This document shows positions 22,501 to 33,993 of a DNA stretch of 64,000 nucleotides, in pieces. The notes below the pieces were generated by a model that saw nothing but the letters and a program-made list of their open reading frames with translations, was not told the origin of the DNA and searched no databases. The DNA lies in NCBI GenBank assembly GCA_000733355.1, contig JNVV01000041.1:14201-78200 (forward strand), written 5' to 3'. The translations under genes were made by a program, and so were the position numbers. This stretch comes from Falciphora oryzae. Taxonomy: Eukaryota > Ascomycota > Sordariomycetes > Magnaporthales > Magnaporthaceae. The first letter of the stretch is position 1. The number at the start of each line of letters is the position of its first letter.

Positions 22501-23740
22501 TTTAAACGCTTAAGCATTTTAAAGCTAAATTATAGGGATCGAAAATCACTATCGTTACGGATCACCAAACCCTCGTTCATTTTATAACCAAACAAAAGCT
22601 CGGTATCCGCTAAATAAAGTGGAGTACGTATTTCGCTAATTTCAATTACTGGTTCCAATACCGCCGAGGCCAAGAGAATGTCGTTACCGATACCCTATCC
22701 CGGAAAACGGTCAAATCGCCCACGGTTAAAGCTCGAAAGGCAAAAAAGCGTTTCCTCACGCTCGTTCCCCCTAAAAAAGTTTTAAATCCAGCCCCAAAAA
22801 TGCCCAAAATTGTCCCGGCCCAAATCCAAACAATCACCTTAACAATTTAAAACATCCACGAAACCGACCTCGCTAAACTCGTACGATTTAAAAACACTCG
22901 GCAAGGTTTAGGTCACCAAAAAGGCCGATTTGTAATACCGCCCTTAACGACAAACGGAAAGATTGCTTTTCGCACCGCGCTCATCCGCAAAGCCCACGCC
23001 CCCCCGATCTTCGCCCACAGCGGTTAGAACAAAACTATCCGCCTCCTCAAAAGGGACTATTTTTAGGAAGGCATAAATAAAAACGTCCGCCGATATATCA
23101 ACAATTGCTACGAATGCTACCGCAACAAATCCAAATATAACAAAACACCTAGCCTATTACATCCATTACCCGTCCCTAAAATCGTTTAAAAATAAATCGC
23201 TATCGATAGCAAAAACATGCCGAAAAACGACCACGGCTACGACTACGTTTAGATCTTCGTTTGCAAATTTAGCAAAATTAAATACACGCTTCCAAGTTAT
23301 AAAACCGACACCGCCGAAATCCTCGCGATACGGTACTACCGGCAACTGTACCGTATTTTAGGTTGCCCCTCCGTCTAGCTATTAAACAACGCAGGTCCTT
23401 TTATCTTTAAATTCCTCGCCAAGCTTAACAAACTCACAGGCACAAAACACCGTCACAGCAGCGCCCTTCATCCGCAAACTCAAAGCGCAATTAAAATTAC
23501 CAATGCTAAATTGGACCAATAGTTACGGTTCTACGTAAATAAATACCAAAGGCAATAAAGCGTACACCTTCCCGCCCTCAACTTTGCCCATAACGCCGCA
23601 TAGCAATCGTCTTTAAGCATAGCCCCTTTAAAGGTCCTACTAAGCTGCGAACCCCGGAATCCGCTATCTCAAAAACTGCCTCCAACCGACGTCGAAAACG
23701 AACGACAACAAAAAGCCTTAAAGCTGGTAAACCAAACCAA
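22501..23740 (+). pseudogene. RNase H end and integrase of element E
   Basis: After the MITE the frame resumes with LKHFKAKL-stop-GSKITIVTDHQTL, the RNase H end. Further on is an integrase with a zinc-binding start (CYECYRNKSKYNK near 23110) and catalytic-core traces through about 23530. Stops and frame changes are dense. The composition again shows G-to-A decay. Confidence 0.6.
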
Positions 23741-23744
23741 AACC

Positions 23745-24390
23745 GTGCAAAATCTGGCTCATAACAACGCATTAGCCGCGCAAAAGGCCCAAAAGATCCA
23801 GGCCAACAAAAAGCGACGCCCGGTAGACTTCAAAGTCGGCGACTCGGTATTTGTTCGGAAAAAGGGTTTCACAACTGCAGCGCCTACAACCCGCTTAAAC
23901 TCTCAATACGCCGGCCTATGGAAGGTGTTGGAAAAACGAGGCTACAATTTCGTCCTCGAGGTGCTACCGGGATATAAAGGCTCGAATCTCTTCCACGCAA
24001 ATCGACTTCGCAAATCTCCGAACGACCCGCTGCCGCAACAGCATCAAAAGCCGGAGCCCCCAAAGGACATCAACGGCGAGCCAAAATGGGAAGTCGACAG
24101 GGTATTGGCATCCCGGGTCACCGGTAAAGCAAAAAAGCTGCAATACCAAGTTAGCTAAAAAGGATGCGACCTTAACGACGAATGGTATTTGGCAGAGAAC
24201 TTTAAAAACGCTGCCACCGCGTTGGAAACGTTCCACCTAACATACCCAAAAGCCGCAGGACCGCCGGTTAACCTGCAAAACTGGATTAGAGCGGCAGCAA
24301 AGGACGTGCATCCGGAGGATCGGGACAATGACAACGTGGCAGAACATGCGGGAGTAACAAAAAAGAGGCCAACACGACACAAATAAAGCC
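23745..24390 (+). pseudogene. Integrase C-terminus and chromodomain of element E
   Basis: This is the best-preserved piece of the element. It reads RRPVDFKVGDSVFVRKKGF, YAGLWKVLEKRGYNFVLEVL (GPY/F module) and HANRLRKSPNDPLPQQ, then a chromodomain WEVDRVLASRVTGKAKKLQY ending QVS-stop-KG, where the family has Trp. After that stop is DEWYLAENFKNAATALETFH and a tail ending at 24384-24386. One TGG-to-TAA change is the only obvious break. The lower mutation load compared with the upstream pol is notable. Confidence 0.85.
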
Positions 24391-24420
24391 TCAAGCACCG
24401 CGTACGCGATACTCGGGCTT

Positions 24421-24432
24421 AAAAAGGGGTAG
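24421..24432 (+). other. Polypurine tract of element E
   Basis: AAAAAGGGGTAG abuts the 3' LTR. Confidence 0.8.
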
Positions 24433-24632
24433 TGTAACGCCCTAAGGCAGTTCACCGCACGCCGCAGGCATCCACGTGAGCACGCGTCACGAAATAGCTC
24501 GTGCGATAAGACGCCGCACCGCTTTTTCTACCGCATCGCGCCTTTCTTCCCTATTTCCTCCCCATAGAAGAGTCTTCAGTCCATAGCATCAATTGCACCT
24601 GGCTGCGAAGCCTACGCTCCCTGATCGTAACA
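24433..24632 (+). repeat. 3' LTR of element E
   Basis: It is 200 bp, ending CGTAACA. It keeps the self-primer donor ATAGAAGAGT at 24564-24573. GTTAG follows at 24633. Confidence 0.92.
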
Positions 24633-24637
24633 GTTAG

Positions 24638-25330
24638 GAGATTATCGGTTCCCTAAATCCAGTACGCCTTAAGCAAAAAAGCTATCGAGCTACGACGGTA
24701 AAGCTAAGCGAGCAGATTATACGGGACCGAAGCCCGGGATATGTTACAATTGTGGAAAAACGGGTTACTGGGCCGCTGATTGCTTTGCTAAACCTAAGGA
24801 GGTAAAAGCAATTGACGCCTAGTACTTCGAAAACGACGAATTCGATTACGACTGTAGGAATAACGGTAGCGGCGAAAACGAGCATGCTTTAGTTCAAAAC
24901 GACCGTTATTATTTCCAAGCAAAGTATGACGATGAGTCGGGAAACGAGGATAGCTGTTAAACGACCCCTACTTTCGCGGCTTTGATATCTTTAATATAAG
25001 GAGCTATGGCCGTTTTTTTTAGGATGGGTATAAACGTTTAAACGATAAAACGACAAGTTAAAGTGCTAATAGATTTAAATATAAGCGCTGTAGCGAATAT
25101 AGTAAGCTATAGGTTTATTAGGAAGTTTAAATTTCCCGCGGCTTCCAAGCCGATCCTTGAGCTTATTAGAATCCAAAGCGCACCTATTAAATGTTATAGG
25201 GCCTATTATATTACTTTAAAAGCCTAAAATCGGAAAGGCTAAAAGCGAACTATTACCGCGTTGTTTTACGCTATCCGTAAGAGTGCAGACGCATTAGATA
25301 TCCTTATTGGGTATCTTACGATGGCCTAAA
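24638..25330 (+). pseudogene. Gag zinc knuckle and protease region of element D
   Basis: The frame continues from 18295 and carries an intact CX2CX4HX4C-type knuckle reading CYNCGKTGYWAADC (with Tyr at the histidine position). The following text is acidic: KEVKAIDA-stop-YFENDEFDYD. The protease follows near 25040 with KVLIDLNISAVANIVS, where the family has a D-S/T-G site. Stops break it in many places. Confidence 0.65.
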
Positions 25331-26425
25331 AGGCATTAACCTATTTAACGCCGACCAGTCCTGGGAGTTTGGGACGATACGCGTCCTTAACCCAAATGAT
25401 TGGGCGGCCGCCGTTGTTTCGGGCTCGCTAGCATACCAAATGCAGCTAACGAAGGCCGTTATCGGGCATGTTACGGCAACGTATTACCAGCTTAGTGCAT
25501 ACGAGCCTACGGTCCCCTTATTTAATAATAAGGACGAAAAAGAGCTAGCTGAACCTTTTAACCCGCGCTTTTAAGCTTATGCCGACGTGTTTTTAAGCCG
25601 ACGGGCTAAGGTATTTCCATTGCTGGAAAAAGCGGAATACGCTATCGAATTGGAAAAAGGGACCAAACCCCTAGTGGGCGCCTTATACCTAATTTCGGAA
25701 AAGCAAACAGTAGCGTTAAAGGAATACCTTTAAAAAAACCTGGCTTTGGGAAGGGTTAACCCCTCCGAGGCCGACGTAGGATCCCCCGTATTGTTCGTTC
25801 TTAAAAAAGACGGCACGTTGCGTTTATGCGTCGATTACCGCGCCCTTAACCGAATTATTTGCAAAAACCGATATCCCCTACCGTTTATTTCTAATTTAAT
25901 AGATAGGTTAGCAAGAGCGAGGTGGTTTTCCAAGCTGGATTTAAGGGACGCATATTATCGCATCCGGATTAGAAAGCAAAATCAATGGAAAACAGCCTTC
26001 CGTACTAAGTACGGGCTGTTCGAGTACATTGTTATGCCTTTCGGATTAACCAACGCCCCGTTAACGTTCCAAATTTACATATATCGAGCGCTGGCAGGGT
26101 TAATAAACCATATTTGCGTGGTGTATTTCGATGATATTATCGTGTTTTCCTAAACCGAGGAGGAGCACGAGATGTATGTGAAGCAAATTTTGGAACGATT
26201 TCGGTTGCATAAACTATACGCAAAGCAGTTTAAATGCGAGTTTTTTTAGGACCACGTCGAGTTTTTGGGCTTCCGGGTTTTTAAGAAAGGCATTTTTATG
26301 GACCCTAATCGCACAAAGGCTATTTAAAAATGGCAACCACCCGAATCCTACAAAAATATCCAAATGTTCCTAGGTTTCGCTAACTTTTACCGCAAATTTA
26401 TCTTTAGCTATTCGCGCGTGGTCGC
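25331..26425 (+). pseudogene. Reverse transcriptase of element D, truncated
   Basis: The 25746-26153 frame is open and typical: LFVLKKDGTLRLCVDYRALN, PLPFISNLIDRLARARWFSK, LDLRDAYYRIRIRKQNQWKT, GLFEYIVMPFGLTNAPLTFQ and VVYFDDIIVFS, with the catalytic Asp pair intact. After a Gln-to-stop change it continues as TEEEHEMYVKQILERFRLHK, FLGFRVFKKGIFMDPNR and [20 protein letters not shown], where it is cut off by an LTR at 26426. RNase H and integrase are absent. Trp, Asp and Glu codons are well kept while Gln codons have become stops, so decay here was mainly C-to-T on the sense strand. Confidence 0.88.
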
Positions 26426-26720
26426 TGTCACACGGAAGAACTCATGGACCTAACTAGTCGGCATCACGAGTCGGCCTCACGGAGGGTCGAAGACCCGCAT
26501 AGGCGGTCAACGGCCCTAAGGCTAAGCGGTGAAGGTCGGAAGGCAGTGTGAATCACGTACTCGATACTTCGCACGGATCACAAAGGGTCTATATAAACCC
26601 TGCCATCTCCTATGTCCTTCATGAAAGATTCCTTCCTCCTTAAGCATCTCTTGAGCCCATAGAAAGATTATCTGCAATCTAAAGATTCTTTCTCCAAGCC
26701 GTCTTTGACCCCTTGTTACA
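26426..26720 (+). repeat. A-type LTR, variant U3, plus orientation
   Basis: This 295-bp sequence, TGTCACACGG...CTTGTTACA, is the reverse orientation of the other A-type LTRs. Its R/U5 half matches element A closely, including TATATAAA and the self-primer donor, but the first 150 bp are largely different. There is no target duplication (GTCGC on the left, TCCGA on the right). Confidence 0.8.
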
Positions 26721-28231
26721 TCCGATTCCGAAGAGTCCGAAAAGTCCGGATTACCGGCAGGTTGTCCTTGTATCCGTCCCGGCGTAATGCTTATGCTGGC
26801 ATGGTTTGTTCGGGTTTGTAAATCCTTTAAGGTCCGTTCTATTTGTGCGGTTAGTAAACCGGCGTTCGATCCAACGATCCGTTCCCGCGCTATCGAGCTT
26901 GTTTGTTTAAAAGCGGAAGGCGGAAATATATCGGTATTAATTTCGGTTTTATTTTCTCTAGTAAAGACGGGTACGTTTTAAGGAAAGCTTCGGTTTGATT
27001 TGGGTTGTTAAAACGATCGTTGTAAGGCCGAAAGTATAGTAGCTGATTTAGGCTGCTTTCTTTGTGCTGTAAGCCGCCGGTTTTTTCGTACGGCGTCTTT
27101 AATAAATTGGTAAGTTTGGGCTAATATGCGTCGTTTGGTTTCGGTGAGGGTTTCGGGCGAAATATGTTTTTTGGTTAGGAGATCCTGGATTTAGGCATCC
27201 TTATCGACGGCTTAGTTAGTAACTCCCTTTTCGAAGGTGGAAAATCGTGCTTGTAGGTTTTGCAAGTGGTTTTGTTAGGCCTAAGTAACGTTCCGGAGTT
27301 AAATTAAAGCCTCCGAATGGATTTGTTGTTTTTCGGCTAAAGTGGCGACCGTAGCCCAAATTTGTTGTGCAAATGCTTAGCTTTTTCTGATAATCCGTTG
27401 CCGGAATGCCTTTTGTTAATCGGCGGAAGCGATTAAGCTTTTTTTATATAAGGAAACGACGGTATGGTACGCGTGGGTGATACGGTCGTAATGGGTTTTA
27501 ATTTTGCGGATTTGTTCCCGATCGGCGAGGATTTCCTGGTTTACATTTCGGGATAGGACCGAAATTGCTTCGTGCGTACTAATAAATTTTTGCTGGATTT
27601 CGGTTATCCAGTTCGGGGGGTTTTGAAGGCGTCCTACAAATATAAGGGCTTGTTGTTCGAAGGTTATGTCGAAAGGGGGTGCCGAATAAAGGATAAGTGC
27701 TTTTTAATCGTTAAGTATAGGGGTATTTTAACGTTTTTCCGGTGCAAACCGGGAAAGGTTTTCGGGGGCTTTTCCGGCCGCTTTTTTAAATTGGGCCGGT
27801 ATCGTATCGGTAGGTATACCGGAATCGCTGGGCAAAAAAAGAGATTCCGTTAATTCCCCGGCCGGTATGCTAAAATCGTTTAGTAGGGAAAAAGATGTCG
27901 TTGCAAACGAGATGGTTAGGTCCGGTTTTTTGTACTTTTGGGTAGCGTAAAATCTTAAAAGTATAAGGGAAAATTTCCAGCCTTTTTTAAAATCCCGTAA
28001 TTTCGCTAAGGCGATTAAGAAGGTAAAACGACCCTTTTATATATTCTTTTCGCTTTTACCCGTTTGAAAACACCGGTAATAGTTAAAATGTTTGTGGTGT
28101 AGCCCTAGGGTTTTATTCGCTAAAGAAGGCAATAGTTAGGGTTTAAAGGTACCGATTAACAAGGCTTTTCTAAAGCTTAAGAGGAAAGATAGTAAGGCTT
28201 CCGTTAGGGGGCAAAGCGTAAAAAAATTATT
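26721..28231 (-). pseudogene. A-family gag fragment
   Basis: On the minus strand this aligns throughout with 14211-15721 of element A and differs by many transitions (both C-to-T and G-to-A). It holds the N-terminal two thirds of gag and the leader. It is joined on the left to an inverted LTR, so the rest of the element is lost. No frame is open over its length. Confidence 0.85.
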
Positions 28232-28516
28232 TGTAATAAAGGGTTAAAAACGGCTTAGAAAAGGATTTTTATATTGCAAATAATCTTTTTATAGGCTTAA
28301 GAGATGCTTGAGGAAGAAAGAATCTCTTATGGAAAACATAAGAGATGGCAGGGTTTATATAAACCACCCTGTGATCCGTGCGAAGTATCGAGTACATAAT
28401 TCACATTGCCCTTCCGGCTTTCGGCCTTTAGGCCTCGGGGCCGTTGGGCACCTATACCGGTTCCCGGACCTTCTGTGGGGCCGATTAGGTGAGTCCGCAG
28501 GTTCTTCCGTGTGACA
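28232..28516 (-). repeat. A-type LTR (5' LTR of the gag fragment)
   Basis: It is 285 bp, TGTAATAAAG...GTGACA, adjoining the gag fragment exactly as in element A. Its right flank CTAAC is not duplicated on the left. Confidence 0.88.
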
Positions 28517-29281
28517 CTAACTATAATAATATCTCGGATTTCCGGGCCTTCGTCAGGCTCCGGAATGCTCGGTTGGTGTTCCCGCGCATCCGAATAACGT
28601 GCGGGAAAGCGCGCTATAGGAAGCGAGCGTTAACGCCCCCTTTACGGCTCATCCTCGTTACCCCCTAAATTGGTAGGGCCACCTCCTACCTCGCTAGGGC
28701 CGCTATCGGAGTCGCTATCCGGCTTTTAACCGCGCACCGGCTCCTTTGCTTAGCTGCCTTTTAAAGCATCTGGAATCGGGATTTTTTGCGCGGCCTAACG
28801 TCGCACGTTTACGGCGTTTTCCGCGTTTTTTTAAACCAGTTCTCAACCTACTTTTTAGGAGGTTGGTCGTTAACGATCTTTTTTAGCGCCTGCACCCCCG
28901 AATTTTAACCTGGATGCTCGGTTACAGTAATAGGTGCTTCCGGAACTTTTGGCGTTAAAAGTCCGAGTGCATTTATAAATCTTTTTCGGGATTGGAAAGG
29001 TTCCTCCTGCTTATCTATTGCTAAAAGCATATCGTATACTTCTTAAACGATAAAAAGCTCCTTTTCCAGCCTTAAAAAAAGGTTTTTTATCGAAACGCAC
29101 GTCGCGGGACATTATAATACGTGCTTTACTTGGTACCCAAATCCTATAAATATGCGAGGCTTTATAACCCACTAAATATCCGATATGCCCGCGCGGTTAT
29201 ACCTTAAACTCGGTGCGTTTATTATTTTTAGCTTTTTCCGGGTTAAGCACGTAAGCTCGGCAGCCGTAAGCATAAACCCCG
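28517..29281 (-). pseudogene. Copia integrase C-terminal part
   Basis: The minus strand from 29281 reads VYAYGCRAYVLNPEKA, then FKVQPRGHIGYLVGYKASHI-like text (one Gln codon a stop), YRIWVPSKARIIMSRDVRFD and a Ser/Asp-rich tail (KPDSDSDSGPSEVGGG). This is the end of the copia integrase with the YLVGY..S..YR.W motif common in fungal copia elements. Stops are scattered. Confidence 0.8.
29277..29281. other. Target-site duplication CCCCG (left) of element B
   Basis: It is identical to 44394-44398. Confidence 0.9.
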
Positions 29282-29809
29282 TGTAACACCCCGCACAAAA
29301 CCATGGCCAGCAGCCGTAGGGGACGCTACCGGTGACCACAAGGGAGGCCTCCGGGTAGTAGCCGGAGGGGCGCAAGCCCTAACGGATGTGCGGGTCAAGA
29401 AAGTTTAACTTTGCAACACGCACGCCGATCAGCCCCCGCAAATCAGCCCGGCCCGGAACCCTAAAAGGGACGAAACACATCCGGCTCCGACAGACGCCGC
29501 GGAGGAGGCAGTGTGCCGATAACAACCGAAAGGTAGGCCCCGACGGACGCTACAGAGGAGGAGACGCGCCGACGACAGCCGAAGGACGCCCGGAGGGTTA
29601 GAGCATAAGGAGGGCCCGAGAAACCCCTTGTGAAGGAAGTTAGGAAGGCAAGCAATCGTTTTTTTGTTTTTACCAACACCATAAACTTGTTAAGCTTTAA
29701 CGAATACGATTGTTAAGCTGTTGAACCTTTGAGATCTCTTTGCGAAAACCCCCTTTTTTTAGGCCTAATACTGCTATAACTGGCTATAATAGGGCCAAAG
29801 CTTGTTACA
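29282..29809 (+). repeat. 5' LTR of element B
   Basis: It is 528 bp, TGTAACA...TGTTACA. It has the self-primer donor AAGCAATCG at 29650-29658. Confidence 0.93.
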
Positions 29810-29812
29810 ATT

Positions 29813-29821
29813 CGATTGCTT
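29813..29821 (+). promoter_or_regulatory. Self-complementary primer site of element B
   Basis: CGATTGCTT lies three bases inside the 5' LTR end. It is the complement of AAGCAATCG in both LTRs (29650-29658, 44234-44242). Confidence 0.6.
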
Positions 29822-29855
29822 TTTTTGCTTAAACCTTTAGCATTTACCAGTTACT

Positions 29856-31154
29856 ATGTCGGACTTTAACAATTTCGTTAACATTAACGACCTAAGCCAA
29901 AACGAGGATTTAGGAACGGGAACATCCACTTTTCCCTTTGGACGCGAGCAACTTACCCCTAACAACCCTCGTAAATACCTTAACTTTAGCATCTATAGCG
30001 TTGCATCCTACACTCGTTCGCAGCTCGCCTATTACGTAACGCGAAACTGTATCCCTACTAAAATCCTGCCACAGTTCCAAAAAGCACTTATGGAACGGAA
30101 GGCAGTTCGCAAAGCCTTTAGCCTCCTAAACGATTCGGACGATCCAAATCGCCCTAACCACGAGCTTTAAATTCCGGCTCGTTCCCAAAATTTAACCTTA
30201 AAGCAGTACGGCTAAAAGGTTAACCGCCCGTTAAAAAGACCCGGCAACCAGTCGATACCCCGGGCACCGTCGCACTACACCCTGGTAAAAGACGACGACG
30301 AAAAGGACGATATCTTTTTTTCGTACGACAAAAATAGAGGCAGTTATAAGATTTTATGGAAGATGCCCGAATTGAAGCTTCCAAATTTAATGCAAAATTT
30401 CGACTATTGGGAAAGCAAATTTGACTTTACGTTCAAAGCCAACTTTAACGGCTTTACCACGGCTAAATCGCGCATCGCAGCCGCTATCGGAACCTTCGAT
30501 AGCGACCTCAACTCCGCCTATAACGGCTCGCGCAAAGCCAGCCCGGTATTGGGCCTACATTGGCGCAAATTCATGTGATAGCTCCGTAACACCATATTGC
30601 GAAAAGATTTTTTACTCCTAAGGGCTACTAACGATTTACAACAACTTATGCAGAAAAACAACGAGGACCTTAGTGTTTTCGCAATACGGTACCGACGTAT
30701 ATGCGGCGAAACAGGACAAATAACAAATATTAACAGCTACGTTATCCGTTTGGTCCTTGCTTTAAAAGTCCAAGTCACCCGCGGAATGCATCACAAAGCG
30801 GAAACTTTAAAAGACCTTATCGCCATAGCCCAAATCCTTTGGGATACCTTAGGTACGGGTGCTCGCGCCCCGTACGACGAAAAAAAAAATTCCCATAAAT
30901 CCTCCTACAAAAAGGACCAAAAGGAATCGAACAAAAACGGGAAGCACAAATCTCGAAGCAAACAAAAGGGGCGTGACCAACGCAACGGCAATGGCAAAAG
31001 CAACGGACGCTTGACGCTTTCAAACGCCGAACGCCAACGACGCCGGGACGAAAGCGTATGCCTTAAATGCGGCAAGCCTAACTATATAGCGAAAAATTGC
31101 AAAAACCCCTTTTCCGCTACCAAACCTTCAACTAAGGAGGGCGAATCCCCCTAA
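29856..31154 (+). pseudogene. Gag of element B
   Basis: It starts MSDFNNFVNINDLSQNEDLG at 29856 and is open to 30170 (FQKALMERKAVRKAFSLLND). After a gap with stops it runs 30363-30578 (LPNLMQNFDYWESKFDFTFK) and 30597-31154. The last frame contains LMQKNNEDLSVFAIRYRRIC, a Lys-rich stretch and a zinc knuckle CLKCGKPNYIAKNC with Tyr at the His position. Gag packages the genomic RNA. Element C has the same protein on the other strand (37568-36400), which helps to define the start. Stops make it non-functional. Confidence 0.82.
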
Positions 31155-31259
31155 AAGGAAAAAGCTAAAATCAATTCCTTAAAGCGTCGGAAGGAGGAAA
31201 GTGGGGAGGAGCAGAGCGAAAAGCGCTAAAAAAACTAAAAAAAAAACCCGGTCATCCCC

Positions 31260-31626
31260 GCACCGACGTTCCGTAACGACCAGATACGCACAGCCCTTAC
31301 GCTCGTCACTAAAGGGACCGTTAGCTGTTTTAACGGCGGCCCGAAAATTAAAATCGAGGTCGGTTTAAATACGTTCGCCGAAGTCAATACCGTTTCCATC
31401 ACCTTTTGCAAATCCCTGGGCTATAAGCCATGCAACCGTCTTAAACACGATTACCAATCCCTCACTTTCGCCGCCGCAAGCGACCAGGGCGTTAAAACCT
31501 ATAGTATCTACCACTTACGATTAAGCTTTCGTAACCAAAATAGCACTCCGGTGGAAATTATCCGGCCATTCCTCGCTATCAAACGAAACTTAGCAAACGC
31601 CCCTATCCTTATAGGCATGCCACTAA
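31260..31626 (+). pseudogene. Protease of element B, split by element C
   Basis: The frame reads FNGGPKIKIEVGLNTFAEVN (the D-T/S-G site decayed), KSLGYKPCNRLKHDYQSLT and FLAIKRNLANAPILIGMPLM. It runs straight into element C and resumes at 38236 with QKLAMDLHPAKS. Confidence 0.7.
31622..31626. other. Target-site duplication ACTAA (left) of element C
   Basis: It is identical to 38231-38235. Confidence 0.9.
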
Positions 31627-32131
31627 TGTAACAGACTGTGGCCCCCTAAGGGAAAGGGTTACGCCTGTAGGGAAAGGGGATCTTAGAGGTTCAGCGGTTT
31701 ATCAGTGCGAGGCTCGACAAGTGTATAATGATGAGAAACAGAAAAAACGATTGCTTGCCTTCCAAACCCCCTTTATAGGAGGTCCTTCGGGCCCTTTTTA
31801 TACACAGTCCTTCGGCTGCCGTCGGCCTGCCGTCGGCATGCCTTCTTCCCCGCGGCGCCCGTACGGGTTTGGATATGCTCCGTCCCGAATCAACGCTTCG
31901 GGGTTTAGATGTGTTATGTAGGGATCCCTTTGTACCAGCGTATCACAACCCCTTGGATCTGACTCTCCTAAAACAGCACGTCGCATACGCCACCTTATTG
32001 GCTGGCGGATATCGTGCTTGCGGTCGCGTTGGGTTGGCGGGTGCTAATCGCTAAAGCCGTTGGCGGGCGAGGGCGTGAGCGTGGCTGGCTGATATCGCGC
32101 CCGCGGGCGCGTTGGGTCGGCGGGTGTTACA
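31627..32131 (-). repeat. 3' LTR of element C
   Basis: It is 505 bp, TGTAACAG...GTGTTACA on the plus strand. Confidence 0.93.
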
Positions 32132-32146
32132 ACTATCCCCCCTTTA
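32132..32146 (-). other. Polypurine tract of element C
   Basis: On the minus strand AAAGGGGGGATAGT abuts the 3' LTR; element B has the near-identical tract AAGAGGGGGATAGT at its own 3' LTR. Confidence 0.8.
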
Positions 32147-32304
32147 AAGAGGCTGTCCTCGGCTTCCAACCTTCCTTTTTTTTTCCTGGTGCAACGACAA
32201 GTTTTCGTGGACTCGCAAGGGCGTTGACCGTTTTTTCCTTCGCTTAGGGGTAGGCGCTGGTTTCTAGTAAAACCCTTGGAAAAGGATAACCAATTTGGCG
32301 ATTC

Positions 32305-32634
32305 TCAGGGGTCCTTTCCTTTACTGCTTGGCTTTACGTCCTGGAGCTTACGGATCTTTTGGTCCTTTCGGTTCCGGGCCCTTTGAAAGGCTCGTACTCT
32401 CGTAAGGGCGCCTTGGAGGTGCTCCTCCGGCTCCCAAGTGTTATACTCTGCCGGCCAATCCTTCCATTTAACCAGGTAATACTTTTTGCCTTTAATGTGG
32501 CCCTCGTTTCGCACTTCTTCGACTTCCCATTCTTTTTGGTCGTCTTCGTACTTTGGCATAGGTAGCGGCACTTCGTTTCCTTGCTTTCTGGCAATATACC
32601 GTTCGAGGTATTGCATAGGGAAGACGTCGTGCAA
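32305..32634 (-). pseudogene. Chromodomain of element C integrase
   Basis: An open frame of 109 codons starts inside the integrase tail, VFPMQYLERYIARKQGNEVP. It then has a chromodomain: EWEVEEVRNEGHIKGKKYYL, VKWKDWPAEYNTWEPEEHLQ. The aromatic cage positions are kept. A basic tail with RKLQDVKPSSKGKDP follows. It is the least damaged part of the element. Confidence 0.88.
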
Positions 32635-32699
32635 ACGGCGGTGGTGCTCGGGAAGTGCTAATCGGTAGGCCTGCTAACCGATGCGTTTGGTGATCCGAA

Positions 32700-33540
32700 A
32701 AGGGCCGATCCATTTGGGTGCTAACTTTTTATTTTTCAACCGCAGATTTTTCGTGGATAACTTTACTAAATCTCTAACTGCGAATTGCATAGGGGTGTAG
32801 TTCCTATTGTAATACTTAGCTAACCGCTCCTATGCTTGCAGTAACGTTTCCTTTAGCTCCTTACGCAGTGCGTGGAGTCGTTCGATGCGGTTTTTCGCTG
32901 CGGGTACCCTCCCTTTAGGGATATCGTCCGCGATATCAATCCGCATCTCGCAATCCGATCCGTATAGGAAGTAAAAAGGCGAGTGCCTTGTGGTAAAATT
33001 CCGGCTGTTGTTGTAGGCGTACGCTGCCAACGGTAACAGTGATGCCCAGGAATTTTCCGAACCGGCGCAGTAACTGCGAAGGTAGTCTTCGATCACACGA
33101 TTTAGGATTTCCGTTTGCCCGTCCGTTTGAGGATGGTAGGCGGTTAACATGCGTCTTTTAATAATTTAGTGCTTGCACACCTCCTCCCAAAAGGCACTGG
33201 TGATACGGCTATCCCGGTCGCTAACGATGCTTTTGGGAGTGCCGAATACGCATTCGATACGTTCGAAAAACAGCTTTGCGAATTGCCCAGCGCTTGTGTC
33301 AGCTCGTGTGGGTATAAGGACCACGTATTTGGTTAACCGGCACACGATAACGAGAATCGCGTTAAAAACCTGACCGCTCGCCGTCCTGCTTTTAGGTAAG
33401 CCGGTTACCCAATTTAAAGAAATCTTTTTTATAGGCTGCCCGTTTTTTGGCGGCGGCAGGGGTTTAAGTTTGCCGTAAGGCTTATAGCGATAAATCGCCT
33501 TCTTTTAGCACTGAGGGCACGATACTACGTATGCAATAAC
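32700..33540 (-). pseudogene. Integrase core of element C
   Basis: The 33150-32830 frame reads LTAYHPQTDGQTEILNRVIE, with the third catalytic Glu, then SWASLLPLAAYAYNNSRNFT and FYFLYGSDCEMRIDIADDIP. Upstream on the minus strand the first two Asp positions lie near 33410 and 33230 in other frames, with a Cys pair of the zinc finger near 33520. Confidence 0.82.
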
Positions 33541-33993
33541 ATCCCCCTTAACCCTATCCTACCAAAAAAAGCGCTGGATTAGATTTAGGGTTTTGGCTAC
33601 GCCCTAATAACCAGCTCCCGGGAAATCGTAAAACTGTTTCAGGATTTCGGTCCTTAAGGCTTCGTTTGCAGGGACGTAAACCTGGCTTCCCCGGAAGATT
33701 AACTCGTTACCGTTAGCTAGGTGGAAGCACGATGCTCTTTGTTACCGAGGCGTCGTTTTAATATTTCGGTGCGGTGCGGTATATTTTACGTCAAATACTA
33801 GCAGGCGGGGCTTTTTGACTTTTGTTAGCCTTTTAAGCAAATTTATATTCGCCGGATCCCGCTTTTGTACGTTTTTAATTTATTTTTTTAGCAGCGTTGG
33901 GATCTTTTTAAGGGAGTCCGCTCGTACGCTGCTTTCAAGCCAATTTAAGGCGGTACGTGCCTCCTAGCGAGTAACAGATTGCACCTACAAGGT

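Larger units (their letters stand above)
18296..24632 (+). mobile_element. Element E: complete Ty3/gypsy chromovirus, plus orientation
   Basis: It is 6337 bp with LTRs at 18296-18511 (216 bp) and 24433-24632 (200 bp); the 16-bp difference is a GC-rich segment (TTCGGCGCGCCGCGCC) around 18410. A perfect duplication GTTAG flanks it. The order is LTR, primer site, gag, decayed protease, reverse transcriptase, RNase H (split by a MITE), integrase, chromodomain, polypurine tract, LTR. Its plus strand is very poor in G and rich in A and C, so decay was mainly G-to-A on the sense strand, making Lys/Asn-rich frames. It sits inside the gag of element D and is therefore younger. Confidence 0.95.
17540..26425 (+). 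mobile_element. Element D: gypsy retrotransposon relic, split by element E
   Basis: The left part, 17540-18295, is gag; the right part, 24638-26425, is the gag zinc knuckle, protease and reverse transcriptase. The reading frame runs through the E insertion if one copy of the duplication GTTAG is counted (…RYKKRL then GDYRF). The element is cut off at 26425, inside the reverse transcriptase-RNase H connection, by an A-type LTR, so integrase is missing. I did not find its 5' LTR. Stops sit mostly at glutamine codons (CAA/CAG to TAA/TAG). Confidence 0.8.
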
